Source: Planctomycetota bacterium (lineage in GTDB: Bacteria; Planctomycetota; Phycisphaerae; Phycisphaerales; SM1A02). Taken from it: a stretch of 9,641 nt of DNA. The stretch covers positions 1 to 9,641 of the forward strand of contig RFOC01000063.1 in NCBI GenBank assembly GCA_009926815.1, read 5' to 3'. A program made the translations under genes and the position numbers. The notes beneath the pieces are model-generated. The model saw only the letters and a list, made by a program, of their open reading frames with translations. It was not told the DNA's origin and made no database searches. Positions 1 through 7,700 of this stretch are shown piece by piece. Within the stretch, counting starts at the first letter, position 1, and each line of letters starts with the position of its first letter.

Positions 1-127
1 CGAACCCGCCCTGCGCGTTGTCACGCACCGTGGTGATGCAGGGCGTGCCCGGAGGCAGCGCCTCGCCCGACGCCGCGCAGGTGAAGGTGGGCTTGCCGAC
101 GGGAATGGTGGTGGCGTCTCGGCTCAT
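1..127 (-). CDS. Partial CDS, N-terminus of a small Cys-containing conserved hypothetical protein
   Basis: An ATG at 127 opens a reading frame that runs off the left edge after 42 codons and has the strong G/C third-position bias of the other genes here. The peptide begins MSRDATTIPVGKPTF and contains TCAASGEALPPGTPC, a Cys-x2-Ser-Gly-x2-Leu-x-Pro-Gly-x-Pro-Cys pattern that could be half of a zinc-ribbon-like or knuckle fold. I have an impression of similar short motifs in planctomycete proteins of unknown role but cannot name a family. No ribosome-binding site precedes the ATG; instead a TAGGAT box ends 7 nt upstream, so the message may be leaderless. The gene diverges from cdaA. An open frame on the other strand that would extend cdaA upstream to 18 is the antisense shadow of this gene. 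The function is unknown. Confidence 0.6.
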   Translation of the reverse strand, partial: MSRDATTIPVGKPTFTCAASGEALPPGTPCITTVRDNAQGGF

Positions 128-129
128 TT

Positions 130-150
130 CCCGGATCCTAGCGATCCGGG
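130..150. promoter_or_regulatory. Perfect inverted repeat between divergent genes, candidate operator
   Basis: Arms CCCGGATC (130-137) and GATCCGGG (143-150) form a perfect 8-bp palindrome around a 5-nt centre, CTAGC. It fills part of the 49-nt gap between the divergent start codons at 127 and 177. It overlaps the putative -10 box of the leftward gene and lies 14 nt upstream of the putative -10 box of cdaA. That position suits a shared regulator site. No T-run follows on either strand, so a terminator is unlikely. No regulator is identified. Confidence 0.4.
135..140 (-). promoter_or_regulatory. Putative -10 box TAGGAT for the leftward partial gene
   Basis: Read on the minus strand, TAGGAT matches the TAnnnT -10 pattern and ends 7 nt before the ATG at 127. 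No convincing -35 hexamer lies 16-18 nt further upstream. If it is used, transcription would start at or next to the start codon. Confidence 0.4.
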
Positions 151-164
151 CCACGGGTGCGCGG

Positions 165-170
165 TACAGT
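165..170 (+). promoter_or_regulatory. Putative -10 box TACAGT for cdaA
   Basis: TACAGT fits TAnnnT and is separated by only 6 nt (CGGCCC) from the GTG at 177. There is no Shine-Dalgarno sequence between them and no recognisable -35. The spacing supports the GTG start and a leaderless or near-leaderless transcript. Confidence 0.45.
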
Positions 171-176
171 CGGCCC

Positions 177-1145
177 GTGTTCGACCGCCTGTTCCAGCTC
201 TTCCGAGGCAGCGATCCGCTCAGCGTGGCGGTGGAGATGGTGGTCATCTTCGCCGGCGTGCTGGTGGTGCTGCGCTTCCTGCAGGGCACGCGGGGGGCCG
301 GTGTCTTCAAGGGGGCCATCATCCTGGTCGCGGTGCTGCTGCTGGGCATCCGATTCGCGGGCCTCTTCAGCGAGAGCTTCGCGCGGCTGCGCTTCCTGAG
401 TGAGGGCCTGCTGGGCGCCATCGCCGTCTTCCTGCTGGTGGTGTTCCAGCCCGAACTGCGGCAGGCCATGGTGCGGATCGGGCAGACGATCGTGCCCAGC
501 GAGCGGCGGAACCTGGATCCGCTGGTCGACTCGCTGGAGGAGGCGGTGGAATTCCTCAGCCGCAACCGCTTCGGCGCGCTCATGGTGATCGAGCGAGGCA
601 CCAGCCTGGCCGGCCTGGCCGCCCAGGGCGTGGTCATGGACGCCAAGGTGAGCGCCGCCGCGCTCGAGAGCATCTTCTGGCCCAGCAGCCCGCTGCATGA
701 CCTGGCCGTCATCATCCGCGGCGAGCGCATCGCGGCCGCCAGCGTGCAGTTGCCGCTCACCGAGGAGACCGGTCGCCAGCGGCTGGGAGCTCGCCACCGC
801 GCCGCCGTGGGCGTGACCGAGGAGTGCGACGCGCTGGTGGTGGTGGTGAGCGAGGAGAACGGGTCGATCCGCGTCGCGGAGAACGGCCGCCTCAGCCAAC
901 CCGTGCCGCAGGCGGAGTTCGCCGACCTGCTCCGGAGCAAGCTGAGCAGGCCGCGGCGTCGAGGACAGCAGAGCGTGATCGGCGCCGTGGTGGGCACCCT
1001 GGGCGGCGTGGATGCGCCTGCCCTGCCCACGCCGGGCATCGACGAACCCGCGCCCGCGCCGGCCGCGGAACCGGCGCCGGAGACGCCGACCCTGGTGCGC
1101 GGCGACGACACCGAGGACGGCAGCCTGGAGCGCAAGACGGCCTGA
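177..1145 (+). CDS. cdaA: Membrane diadenylate cyclase CdaA (DacA family)
   Basis: CdaA joins two ATP molecules into the second messenger cyclic di-AMP at the cytoplasmic membrane. From the GTG start the protein has 322 residues. Three hydrophobic segments lie at about 17-37, 44-63 and 76-92, followed by the family's QPELRQ segment (91-96). The DAC catalytic domain covers about 115-250. The RHR motif is intact at 206-208 and a VVSEE segment follows at 223-227, but the DGA motif reads D175-L176-A177, with Leu replacing Gly. After about residue 260 there is an Ala/Pro-rich tail. I chose GTG 177 because the frame further upstream is antisense to a divergent gene, and because MFDRLFQLFRG leads straight into the first membrane segment. 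The stop is followed after one base by the CdaR-like gene, so the two are probably translationally coupled. The family call is strong; activity depends on whether DLA is tolerated. Confidence 0.93.
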   Translation: MFDRLFQLFRGSDPLSVAVEMVVIFAGVLVVLRFLQGTRGAGVFKGAIILVAVLLLGIRFAGLFSESFARLRFLSEGLLGAIAVFLLVVFQPELRQAMVRIGQTIVPSERRNLDPLVDSLEEAVEFLSRNRFGALMVIERGTSLAGLAAQGVVMDAKVSAAALESIFWPSSPLHDLAVIIRGERIAAASVQLPLTEETGRQRLGARHRAAVGVTEECDALVVVVSEENGSIRVAENGRLSQPVPQAEFADLLRSKLSRPRRRGQQSVIGAVVGTLGGVDAPALPTPGIDEPAPAPAAEPAPETPTLVRGDDTEDGSLERKTA

Positions 1146-1146
1146 C

Positions 1147-2202
1147 ATGCAGGACTGGAAGGGCACCATCTCCACCATCGTGGTCGCGGCCGTGGCCACG
1201 CTCCTGATCTGGACGTGGGCCGCCGACCGCACGCGCGAAGTCCGCACGCTGACCGGCACGCTGCTGCTGCGCCCCACGGAGCCCAACCGGCAATTCGTGG
1301 ATCCCGCCCAGCCGCAGGCCGTCACCGTGAACCTGAAGGGCAATCCGGCTTCGCTCGCCCGCCTGCAGGCGGCGCTGGAGCAGGGTCTGGTGGTCACGGT
1401 TCCGGGCGGCGAATCCGGCCAGCGTCAGGTCATGCTGGATGCCCTGATCGAGTCGAGCCCGGACGTGCTCTCCACCGACGCCAGCGTGGTGTCGGTACGC
1501 CCGTCCCGGCTGGAGATCCGCACGGGCGCCATGGTGCCGGTGCGCATGAGCGTGGTGCCGCGGTCCGCCCTGGTCTCGCTGCTGGATGGCGCACAGATCG
1601 AGCCCGCGGAGGTCCAGGCCCTGGTCCCCGAACCCGTGGCCGAGGCGGCCAGCCGCGAGTCCGCCGAGGCGGTGATCGACGCCCGCAACGTGCCCGAGGG
1701 TTCCACCCAGGAGACCGACGCCGCGCTCCGGGCGCCGGATGCCCTGAAACTGCAGCCCGGACAGGCGATCTTCACCCCCGAACGCGTGAAGGTCCGCTTC
1801 ACCGTGGCGGGTCGGAGCCGATCCACCACCCTGCCCACCGTCCGCGTGGAGATCGCCGGAGCGCCGGAGGATCTCGAGGGGTTCAACGTGGGATTCCCCG
1901 AGAAGGCCGACGTGCTCCGCGATGTGGTGCTGAGCGCTCCGGGCGGGGCCATCGAGGTGGTCCAGGATGGCTCCGTCCGCGTGGTGGCCATCGTGCATCT
2001 CACGCAGGAGGACCTGGCTCGCCGCGTCGCGCAGAAGGCGGTCAGTGCCTGGGTGCTGCCGCCCGGCGTGAGCGTGGAGAGCGTCGCGGGCAAGGCCCCG
2101 GGCAGCGTCATGGTGCCCCTGAGCATCTCGCCTCGCGTGGCGCCCGAGGACAGCAAGGCCCCCGAGGGCGCCGCACCACCGCCAGCGCCGGTCGGCGGCT
2201 GA
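1147..2202 (+). CDS. CdaR/YbbR-like membrane-anchored partner of CdaA
   Basis: The 351-residue protein starts at the ATG one base after the cdaA stop. It has one N-terminal membrane anchor (about 9-25) and then a long extracytoplasmic part. In the family, CdaR is a single-pass protein with tandem YbbR domains that binds CdaA and modulates its activity. The call rests on topology, on its place directly after cdaA, and on YbbR-style beta segments such as VTVNLKGNPASL (59-70), VPVRMSVVP (130-138) and VRVEIAGAPEDLEGF (232-246). The sequence match is loose, so the gene could be a lineage-specific equivalent rather than a clear orthologue. The C-terminus is Pro/Ala-rich. The same frame is open back to 1012, but that stretch lies inside cdaA and its translation is Arg/Pro-rich noise. 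The usual neighbour glmM is not next; the gene instead ends 20 nt from the convergent tyrS. Confidence 0.72.
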   Translation: MQDWKGTISTIVVAAVATLLIWTWAADRTREVRTLTGTLLLRPTEPNRQFVDPAQPQAVTVNLKGNPASLARLQAALEQGLVVTVPGGESGQRQVMLDALIESSPDVLSTDASVVSVRPSRLEIRTGAMVPVRMSVVPRSALVSLLDGAQIEPAEVQALVPEPVAEAASRESAEAVIDARNVPEGSTQETDAALRAPDALKLQPGQAIFTPERVKVRFTVAGRSRSTTLPTVRVEIAGAPEDLEGFNVGFPEKADVLRDVVLSAPGGAIEVVQDGSVRVVAIVHLTQEDLARRVAQKAVSAWVLPPGVSVESVAGKAPGSVMVPLSISPRVAPEDSKAPEGAAPPPAPVGG

Positions 2203-2222
2203 TCCCCAACCGTTCAGGACAC

Positions 2223-3497
2223 TCAGGCCGACACGCGGATCGCGTGCCAGAGTTTCTTGCCGCGCCGCAGCAGGATGGCTCGGCCGTGCAGCAGGTGACC
2301 GGCGGTCAGGCGAGCATCCGCGGCGGCCTTCTCGCCGTTCACGCTCACCGCACCCGCGGCCAGGAAGTCGCGGGCCTCGCGCTTGCTGGCGGCCAGCGTG
2401 GTGGTCGGCAGCAGATCGACCAGCGGCATGCCCTGGCCGTCGAGCTGGGTCCGTGCCACCTCGCTCGAGGGCAGGTCCGCGATCACGTCGGCCAGCGTGC
2501 CCTCACTCAGGCCGCGCACATCGCCGCTGAAGAGGGCTGATGCCGCGGCCTTCGCGGACGCGGTCTCGGAGGCACCATGCACCATGTCGGTCACGGCGTC
2601 CGCGAGCGCCTTCTGCGCGGGGCGGTCCTGCGGGCGGGCCTTCTGCTCGGCCTCGATCGCCTCCACCTGTTCCTGCGCCATGAAGGTGAACCAGCGGAGC
2701 AGCTGCCCCACCTGGTCATCCGCCACGTTCAGGAAGAACTGGTGGAAGCGGTACGGGCTGGTGCGATCCGGGGCCAGCCACACGTTGCCCGACTCGCTCT
2801 TGCCGAACTTGGTGCCGTCGGCCTTCAGCAGCAGCGGCGCGGTGGCGCCGAAGGCCTGCGCCCCGTCGAGTCGCCGGATCAGGTCGATGCCGCTGACGAT
2901 GTTGCCGAACTGGTCGCTGCCGCCCAGCTGCAGCGTGCAGCCGGTGGCGCGGTGCAGGTGCAGGAAGTCGTAGGCCTGCAGGATCATGTAGCTGAACTCG
3001 GTGTAGCTGATCCCCTGCTCGCGGCCCTCGAGGCGGCTGCTCACGCTGTCGCGGGCGATCATCTGGTTCACGCTGAAGTGCTTGCCGATGTCGCGGAGCA
3101 GCTGGATGTAGCCCAGGCCTCCAAGCCAGTCCGCGTTGTTCACGATGGTGGCGGCACATGGGCCCGTGAAATCCAGCAGTCGCTCCATCTGCGCCTTCTG
3201 GCGATTCAGGTTGTGCTGCACGCGGTCGGCGTCGAGCAGCGTGCGCTCGCTGGCCTTGCCGCTGGGGTCGCCGATCAGGCCGGTGGCGCCGCCCACCACG
3301 GCGATGGGCCTGTGACCCGCCCGCTGCAGCCTGGCCAGCAGGATCACGCTGACCAGGTTGCCCACGGTCAGGCTGTCCGCCGTGGGATCGAAGCCGCAGT
3401 AGCCGGTGCGCTGGCCGCCCGCCAAGTGCGCCGACAGGCCATCGGTGGCCTGGTGCAGCATGCCGCGCCAGCCGAGTTCGGAGAGGAAATCGCTCAT
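2223..3497 (-). CDS. tyrS: Tyrosyl-tRNA synthetase
   Basis: TyrS attaches tyrosine to tRNA-Tyr in the cytoplasm (class I synthetase). The 424-residue length is normal. The Rossmann catalytic domain contains GFDPTADSL (35-43), GGATGLIGDPSGK (69-81), the tyrosine-pocket segments YTEFSYMILQAYDF (165-178) and LGGSDQFGNI (191-200), and the bacterial KMSKS equivalent KFGKS (230-234). A C-terminal S4-type RNA-binding domain covers about 357-420 (VSVNGEK, LLRRGKK). The HIGH motif reads T44-V45-G46-N47, so the first His is Thr and the second Asn. The start ATG lies 22 nt after the tal stop on the same strand, implying cotranscription; the region just before it has only a weak ribosome-binding match. 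No T-box leader is possible in this position. Its 3' end faces the cdaA-cdaR unit across 20 nt without an obvious terminator. Confidence 0.96.
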   Translation of the reverse strand: MSDFLSELGWRGMLHQATDGLSAHLAGGQRTGYCGFDPTADSLTVGNLVSVILLARLQRAGHRPIAVVGGATGLIGDPSGKASERTLLDADRVQHNLNRQKAQMERLLDFTGPCAATIVNNADWLGGLGYIQLLRDIGKHFSVNQMIARDSVSSRLEGREQGISYTEFSYMILQAYDFLHLHRATGCTLQLGGSDQFGNIVSGIDLIRRLDGAQAFGATAPLLLKADGTKFGKSESGNVWLAPDRTSPYRFHQFFLNVADDQVGQLLRWFTFMAQEQVEAIEAEQKARPQDRPAQKALADAVTDMVHGASETASAKAAASALFSGDVRGLSEGTLADVIADLPSSEVARTQLDGQGMPLVDLLPTTTLAASKREARDFLAAGAVSVNGEKAAADARLTAGHLLHGRAILLRRGKKLWHAIRVSA

Positions 3498-3519
3498 GGA
3501 GCCGTCACCCGGGCCCGCC

Positions 3520-4605
3520 TCACTTCGCCATCGCCGCGCTCTTCGCGTGGATCTTGGCCAGCATGTCGTTCCAGCTCTTCACGAAGCTGTCGGCGCCTTC
3601 CTTCTGAAGTTCCAGCGCGCAACCGTCCACGCTGCAGCCCGCCTTGTCCATGGCGGCCAGCGTGCGCGGACCGTCGCCTCCGTCGGGTCGCACCAGCCCT
3701 TCCATCTTGCCGTGGTCATGGAACGCGTGCAGCGTCTCCTCGGGCATGGTGTTCACGGTGCGGGCCGCGGCCAGCGCGGTGACGTACATGGTGTCGGGCA
3801 GGCTGGGGTCCTTGGTGCTGGTGCTGGCCATGAGCAATCGCTGCGGGCGGGCCCCCTGCTCCTGCAGCTTCAGGAAGCGGTCGCTCGCGTACAGGTCGGC
3901 GTAGGCGGCGTAGCAGCTCTCGCCGATGGCGATGCCCGCCTTGTTCTTCAGGGCGTCGGACACCTTCGCGTTCGCCTTCTTCTCCCAGCGGCTGATGAAC
4001 ACGCTGGCCACGCTCTCCACGCGAAGGCTCTTGCCCTCCCTCGCGCGGCGCTCCAGGCCCTTCAGGTAGGCATCGGCCGCGGCCAGGTAGTGCCTGGGGC
4101 TGAAGAGCAGCGTGACGTTGATGGGCACGCCGCGATAGATCAATTCCTCGATGGCGGGCAGGCCCTCGGGCGTGCCGGGCACCTTGATGAACAGGTTGGG
4201 GCGATTCGCCTTCGCGTGCAGCGCCACGGCCTGCTCCACGGTGGTCTTCGCGTCACGGGCCAGCAGCGGACTGACCTCCAGGCTGACCCAGCCGTCGACG
4301 CCTCCGGTGCGATCGAAGACGCCCTTGAACAGGTCGGCCGCCTTGGTGAGATCGGTGATGGCCAGCTCGAAGAAGAGCTTCTCGCCGTCGATGCCCTTGG
4401 CCAGCAGCTCGCGGATCTGCCCGTCGTAGTCGTTCGAGCCGGCGATGGCCTTCTCGAAGATGGTGGGATTGCTGGTCAGACCCACCACGCTCCAGTCGCG
4501 GATGTACTCGGCCAGGCGGCCGCTGGAGAGCATGGTGCGGGTGATGTTGTCGACCCAGATGCTCTGGCCAGCGATGGAGAGGACGGCGGTGGCGCGGTTG
4601 GGCAT
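3520..4605 (-). CDS. tal: Transaldolase
   Basis: Transaldolase moves a dihydroxyacetone unit between sugar phosphates in the non-oxidative pentose phosphate pathway, linking sedoheptulose-7-phosphate and glyceraldehyde-3-phosphate with erythrose-4-phosphate and fructose-6-phosphate. The 361-residue protein resembles the longer (about 360-370 residue) type seen in actinobacteria and cyanobacteria. Visible landmarks are SIWVDNITR (15-23, with Asp19), the signature GLTSNPTIFEKAI (42-54), VSLEVSP (107-113), the Schiff-base lysine K141 in NLFIKVPGT (137-145), INVTLLFS and the phosphate-site segment LMASTSTKDP. Nothing catalytic seems to be missing. The ATG is preceded by AAGGAG at a 6-nt spacing, the best ribosome-binding site in the window. 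It is the first gene of a tal-tyrS unit and diverges from the RCC1-like gene. Confidence 0.96.
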   Translation of the reverse strand: MPNRATAVLSIAGQSIWVDNITRTMLSSGRLAEYIRDWSVVGLTSNPTIFEKAIAGSNDYDGQIRELLAKGIDGEKLFFELAITDLTKAADLFKGVFDRTGGVDGWVSLEVSPLLARDAKTTVEQAVALHAKANRPNLFIKVPGTPEGLPAIEELIYRGVPINVTLLFSPRHYLAAADAYLKGLERRAREGKSLRVESVASVFISRWEKKANAKVSDALKNKAGIAIGESCYAAYADLYASDRFLKLQEQGARPQRLLMASTSTKDPSLPDTMYVTALAAARTVNTMPEETLHAFHDHGKMEGLVRPDGGDGPRTLAAMDKAGCSVDGCALELQKEGADSFVKSWNDMLAKIHAKSAAMAK

Positions 4606-4611
4606 GAATGG

Positions 4612-4632
4612 CTCCTTGAGCGGGCGATGGTA
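4612..4632 (-). promoter_or_regulatory. tal -10 candidate (TACCAT) and ribosome-binding site (AAGGAG)
   Basis: On the minus strand, TACCAT (4632-4627) fits TAnnnT and AAGGAG (4617-4612) is a near-perfect Shine-Dalgarno sequence 6 nt before the tal ATG at 4605. The implied leader is about 15-20 nt. I see no good -35 box. The ribosome-binding site is well supported, the promoter only moderately. Confidence 0.5.
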
Positions 4633-4670
4633 CAGCCGTGCTTGCGTCCGGCGTTCAGGGCGAAAGGTTC

Positions 4671-4746
4671 TTGGTGCGGACGAGGCGTGGTGCTAGTCTT
4701 GCATTCGTCCGGGGCCCGCGGGGCCTCCACAGCGTCTTTCCGAGGA
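4671..4746 (+). promoter_or_regulatory. Promoter and ribosome-binding site of the RCC1-like gene
   Basis: TTGGTG (4671-4676) and TAGTCT (4694-4699) are separated by exactly 17 nt, a sigma70-like arrangement and the best two-box promoter in the window. GAGGA (4742-4746) lies 7 nt before the ATG at 4754. The implied leader is about 45-50 nt, unlike the near-leaderless neighbours cdaA and pgi. Confidence 0.55.
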
Positions 4747-4753
4747 CTCCAGC

Positions 4754-7700
4754 ATGTTCCGTCTTCCAGTTGCAGCGGCTTTGGCGTGCTTCGTGGCTTC
4801 ATCGGCCCTGGCCGACGACATGTTCGTGGGTTGGGGGCGCAACTACAACGGGTCACTCAACAACCCGGGCGGCACCTTCACCCAGATCTCCACGGGTGGG
4901 CAGTTCGACTACGGGTTCTCCCTGGGGCTTCGACCGGATGGCACCATCGTGAGGTGGGGAATTGATTGGGCAGGTCTCAACAATGTTCCCGGCGGCTCGT
5001 TCGTGGAGGTCTCGGCCGGACCCTATCACGCGGCAGCACGCAGGGCGGATGGCTCCGTGGTGTGCTGGGGCAGCAATTCGTACGGCCAATCTAACTCTCC
5101 CGCGGGCTCGTACAAGGCCGTCGCGGCTGGCGGACACTACAACGAGGGCCACACGCTTGCGGTCCACACCGATGGCACCCTGTCCGCATGGGGCTACGAC
5201 GGATATGGCCAGGTTTCCGCCCGACCCTCCGGCCGATTCAGTCGAATTCAGGCTGGCCCCTATCACAACGCAGCCCTGACGGCCAATGGCGAAATGGTCT
5301 GCTGGGGCAGCAACTCGTACAACCAGTGCGTTGTGCCCACGGGGGTGAGGTTCAAGGATGTCGCCTTGGGTGGTCATGAACAATACGGATCGACCATCGG
5401 AGTGAAATCCGATGGTCAGCTCGCAGTCTGGGGCATCAACGCATGGAGCATCCAGAACTTCCCGTCAGGCACATTCGTCAAGGTGGCTGCGGGCGTCAGC
5501 TTCGGCGTGGCCCTGAAGGCCTCCGGCGAGGCCGTCTTCTGGGGCAACAACAACTACGGCGAAGCAGGAATCCCCCAGGGCCGCTTCTCCTCGATCGAGG
5601 CCGGCGGCTACCAGGCCACGGGCCTGACCCAGGACTGCAACGGCAATGGGAATCCGGACTTCTACGAGACGCCGGGCAATCCCGCCATTGATCGCAACGG
5701 AGACCTTCGGCTGGACACCTGCCAGGGCCTGCGTGACTTCAATCTTGCCTCCGGTTCTCTGGGCGTGCCAACCGCCAACCTGCCCGTGAACCACACCTTC
5801 AGCAACCTGCTGCCGAACCTGGATGACGCCAGGCTGACCATCACCGCTCAAGGCGACTTCGACAGCAACAACGAGTTCCTCACGGTTCGACTGGGTGGTG
5901 CGTTGTTCGCGCGCGTCTTCGAGACCGGAGGCGTGAACTGCTCCAATGGCGTGAACCAGGTCACGCTGACCATTCCCAAGGCCACGCTGCGGCCATTCGC
6001 CGAGGCCGGCAACCTGCAGGTCACCCTGCTGCCCTCGCCCTACGTGACCGCCTCGGAGTGCTCCGCGGGCAGCATGTCCATGAGCCTGGCCTTCACCGGC
6101 ATGGAGGCTGGTTCGGACTGCGACAGCGACACGCTGTGGGACCTGAACCAGATCCGGGACAACCCCAGCCTGGACCGCGACATGAACGCCCGCCTGGATG
6201 CCTGCGAGATCCGGGACAACCCGGGCCTGGACCGCAATGGCAACGGCGAACTGGATGCCCATGACATCCGACTGAATCCTTCGCTGGATTGCGATGGCAA
6301 CAGCCGGATCGATGCCTACGAGATCAGCGACGCGCCCTCCCTGGACTGCGATGGGAACGGGGCGTTGGATGCTTGCGACACGTCCGTTTCAACCATCACC
6401 ATCGGATTCGGCAGCAACAGCTACGGTCAGCTGCCGACCTCCTCGTCCGCTCTCCTCACGGTGGATGCCTTCTACCTCCACACGGTGGGCCTTGGCGTCG
6501 ACGGCTCGTTGCGTGCCTGGGGGTACAACGACTATGGCCAGCGCAACGTGGGATCCGGGACCTTCACCCAGGCCCAGGCGGGCGGCTATCACACCATCGC
6601 CCTTCGCACGGATGGAACGATTGCCACATGGGGATCCAACAACGAGGGACAACGGAATGTGCCAAGTGGGCGGTACCAGAAGATCTCGGCGGGCTTCCGG
6701 ATCTCTGGCGGGATCACCGACTCCGGACAGCTGCGTGTCTGGGGTGCCGACTACGACCAGTGGGGCTGGGGGCGGGGCGTCACCGCTCCTCCGTCGGGCA
6801 CCTACGCGGAAGTCACGCTAGGCGATGCATTTGGCTTGGCACGGCGAGGCGATGGGACGTTGACAGGCTGGGGAAGCAACTACTTCCTTCGCTTCTATTG
6901 GTACGGCTGGGCGTACACAGGCCAGGCCAGCCCCCCATCGGGTCCAGTTCGCTCCGTGGATGCAGGTTGGTTCCACGCCGTTGCCGTGAGGCAGGATGGA
7001 TCACTACTGGCGTGGGGCTGGAACGATTACGGCCAATGCAACGTGCCCTCCGGCAGTTTCGCGGCGGCATCAGCCGGCCAGTACCACTCCGTCGCTCTTC
7101 GAACCGATGGTTCCGTGGCCGCTTGGGGGGACAACGGCTCGGGCCGTGCCACACCTCCGCAAGGTCAGTTCGCCATGGTGACCGCGGGAACCGATCACTC
7201 CGTCGCCATCAAGCCGCTGATCGACTTCAACGCGAACCAGCGACCCGATGCCTGCGACATCCTTGATGACCCGGGCCTTGATCGCAACGGCAACCTGGTG
7301 CTGGATGCCTATGACATCATCCTGGATTCGAGCCTGGACTGCGATCGCAACATGCGGATCGATCTCTACGAGATCGTCGACGTGCCCGGCTTGGACTGCA
7401 ATGGCACCGGAACGCTGGACAGCTGCGACATCCTGAACGGCACGCCCGACTGCAACACCAACGGCACGCCCGATGCCTGCGACATCGCGGGCGACCCGCT
7501 GCTGGACTGCGATCGCAACGGCATCATCGATGCCTGCGACATTGGAAGTGGCGCCATCGACGACGACATGGATGGTCGGCTGGATGCCTGCGAGATCACC
7601 AAGGGTGACCTGGACCTGAGCGGCCATGTGGATAGCGCGGACCTGGCCATCATCCTGCTCTACGTGGGCGACCCTGAGGCACGATTCGTGGATCTGGATG

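Noticed and set aside
18..176. Upstream extension of cdaA to an ATG at 18
   Set aside because: This stretch is antisense to the divergent gene starting at 127 and crosses the intergenic palindrome. Its translation has no cdaA-family character, and the GTG at 177 leads directly into the conserved protein.
1012..1146. Extension of the CdaR-like gene to an ATG at 1012
   Set aside because: It lies inside the cdaA coding region in another frame and is Arg/Pro-rich; the ATG at 1147 is followed directly by the membrane anchor.
138..1397. 419-codon minus-strand open frame across cdaA, with another at 892-1998 across the CdaR-like gene
   Set aside because: Both are antisense shadows of real genes, with His/Arg/Gly-rich translations and no recognisable motif.
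2203..2222. Terminator between the CdaR-like gene and tyrS
   Set aside because: The 20-nt gap contains no stem of useful length and no T-run.
2577..4965. Long plus-strand open frames at 2577-3782 and 3406-4965
   Set aside because: They run antisense through tyrS and tal, which have complete family motifs; their translations are Val/His/Ala/Gly-rich noise.
6116..7597. Regular 57-bp repeats considered as a CRISPR or intergenic repeat array
   Set aside because: The repeats are in frame within one coding sequence, encode 19-residue calcium loops and have no spacer structure.
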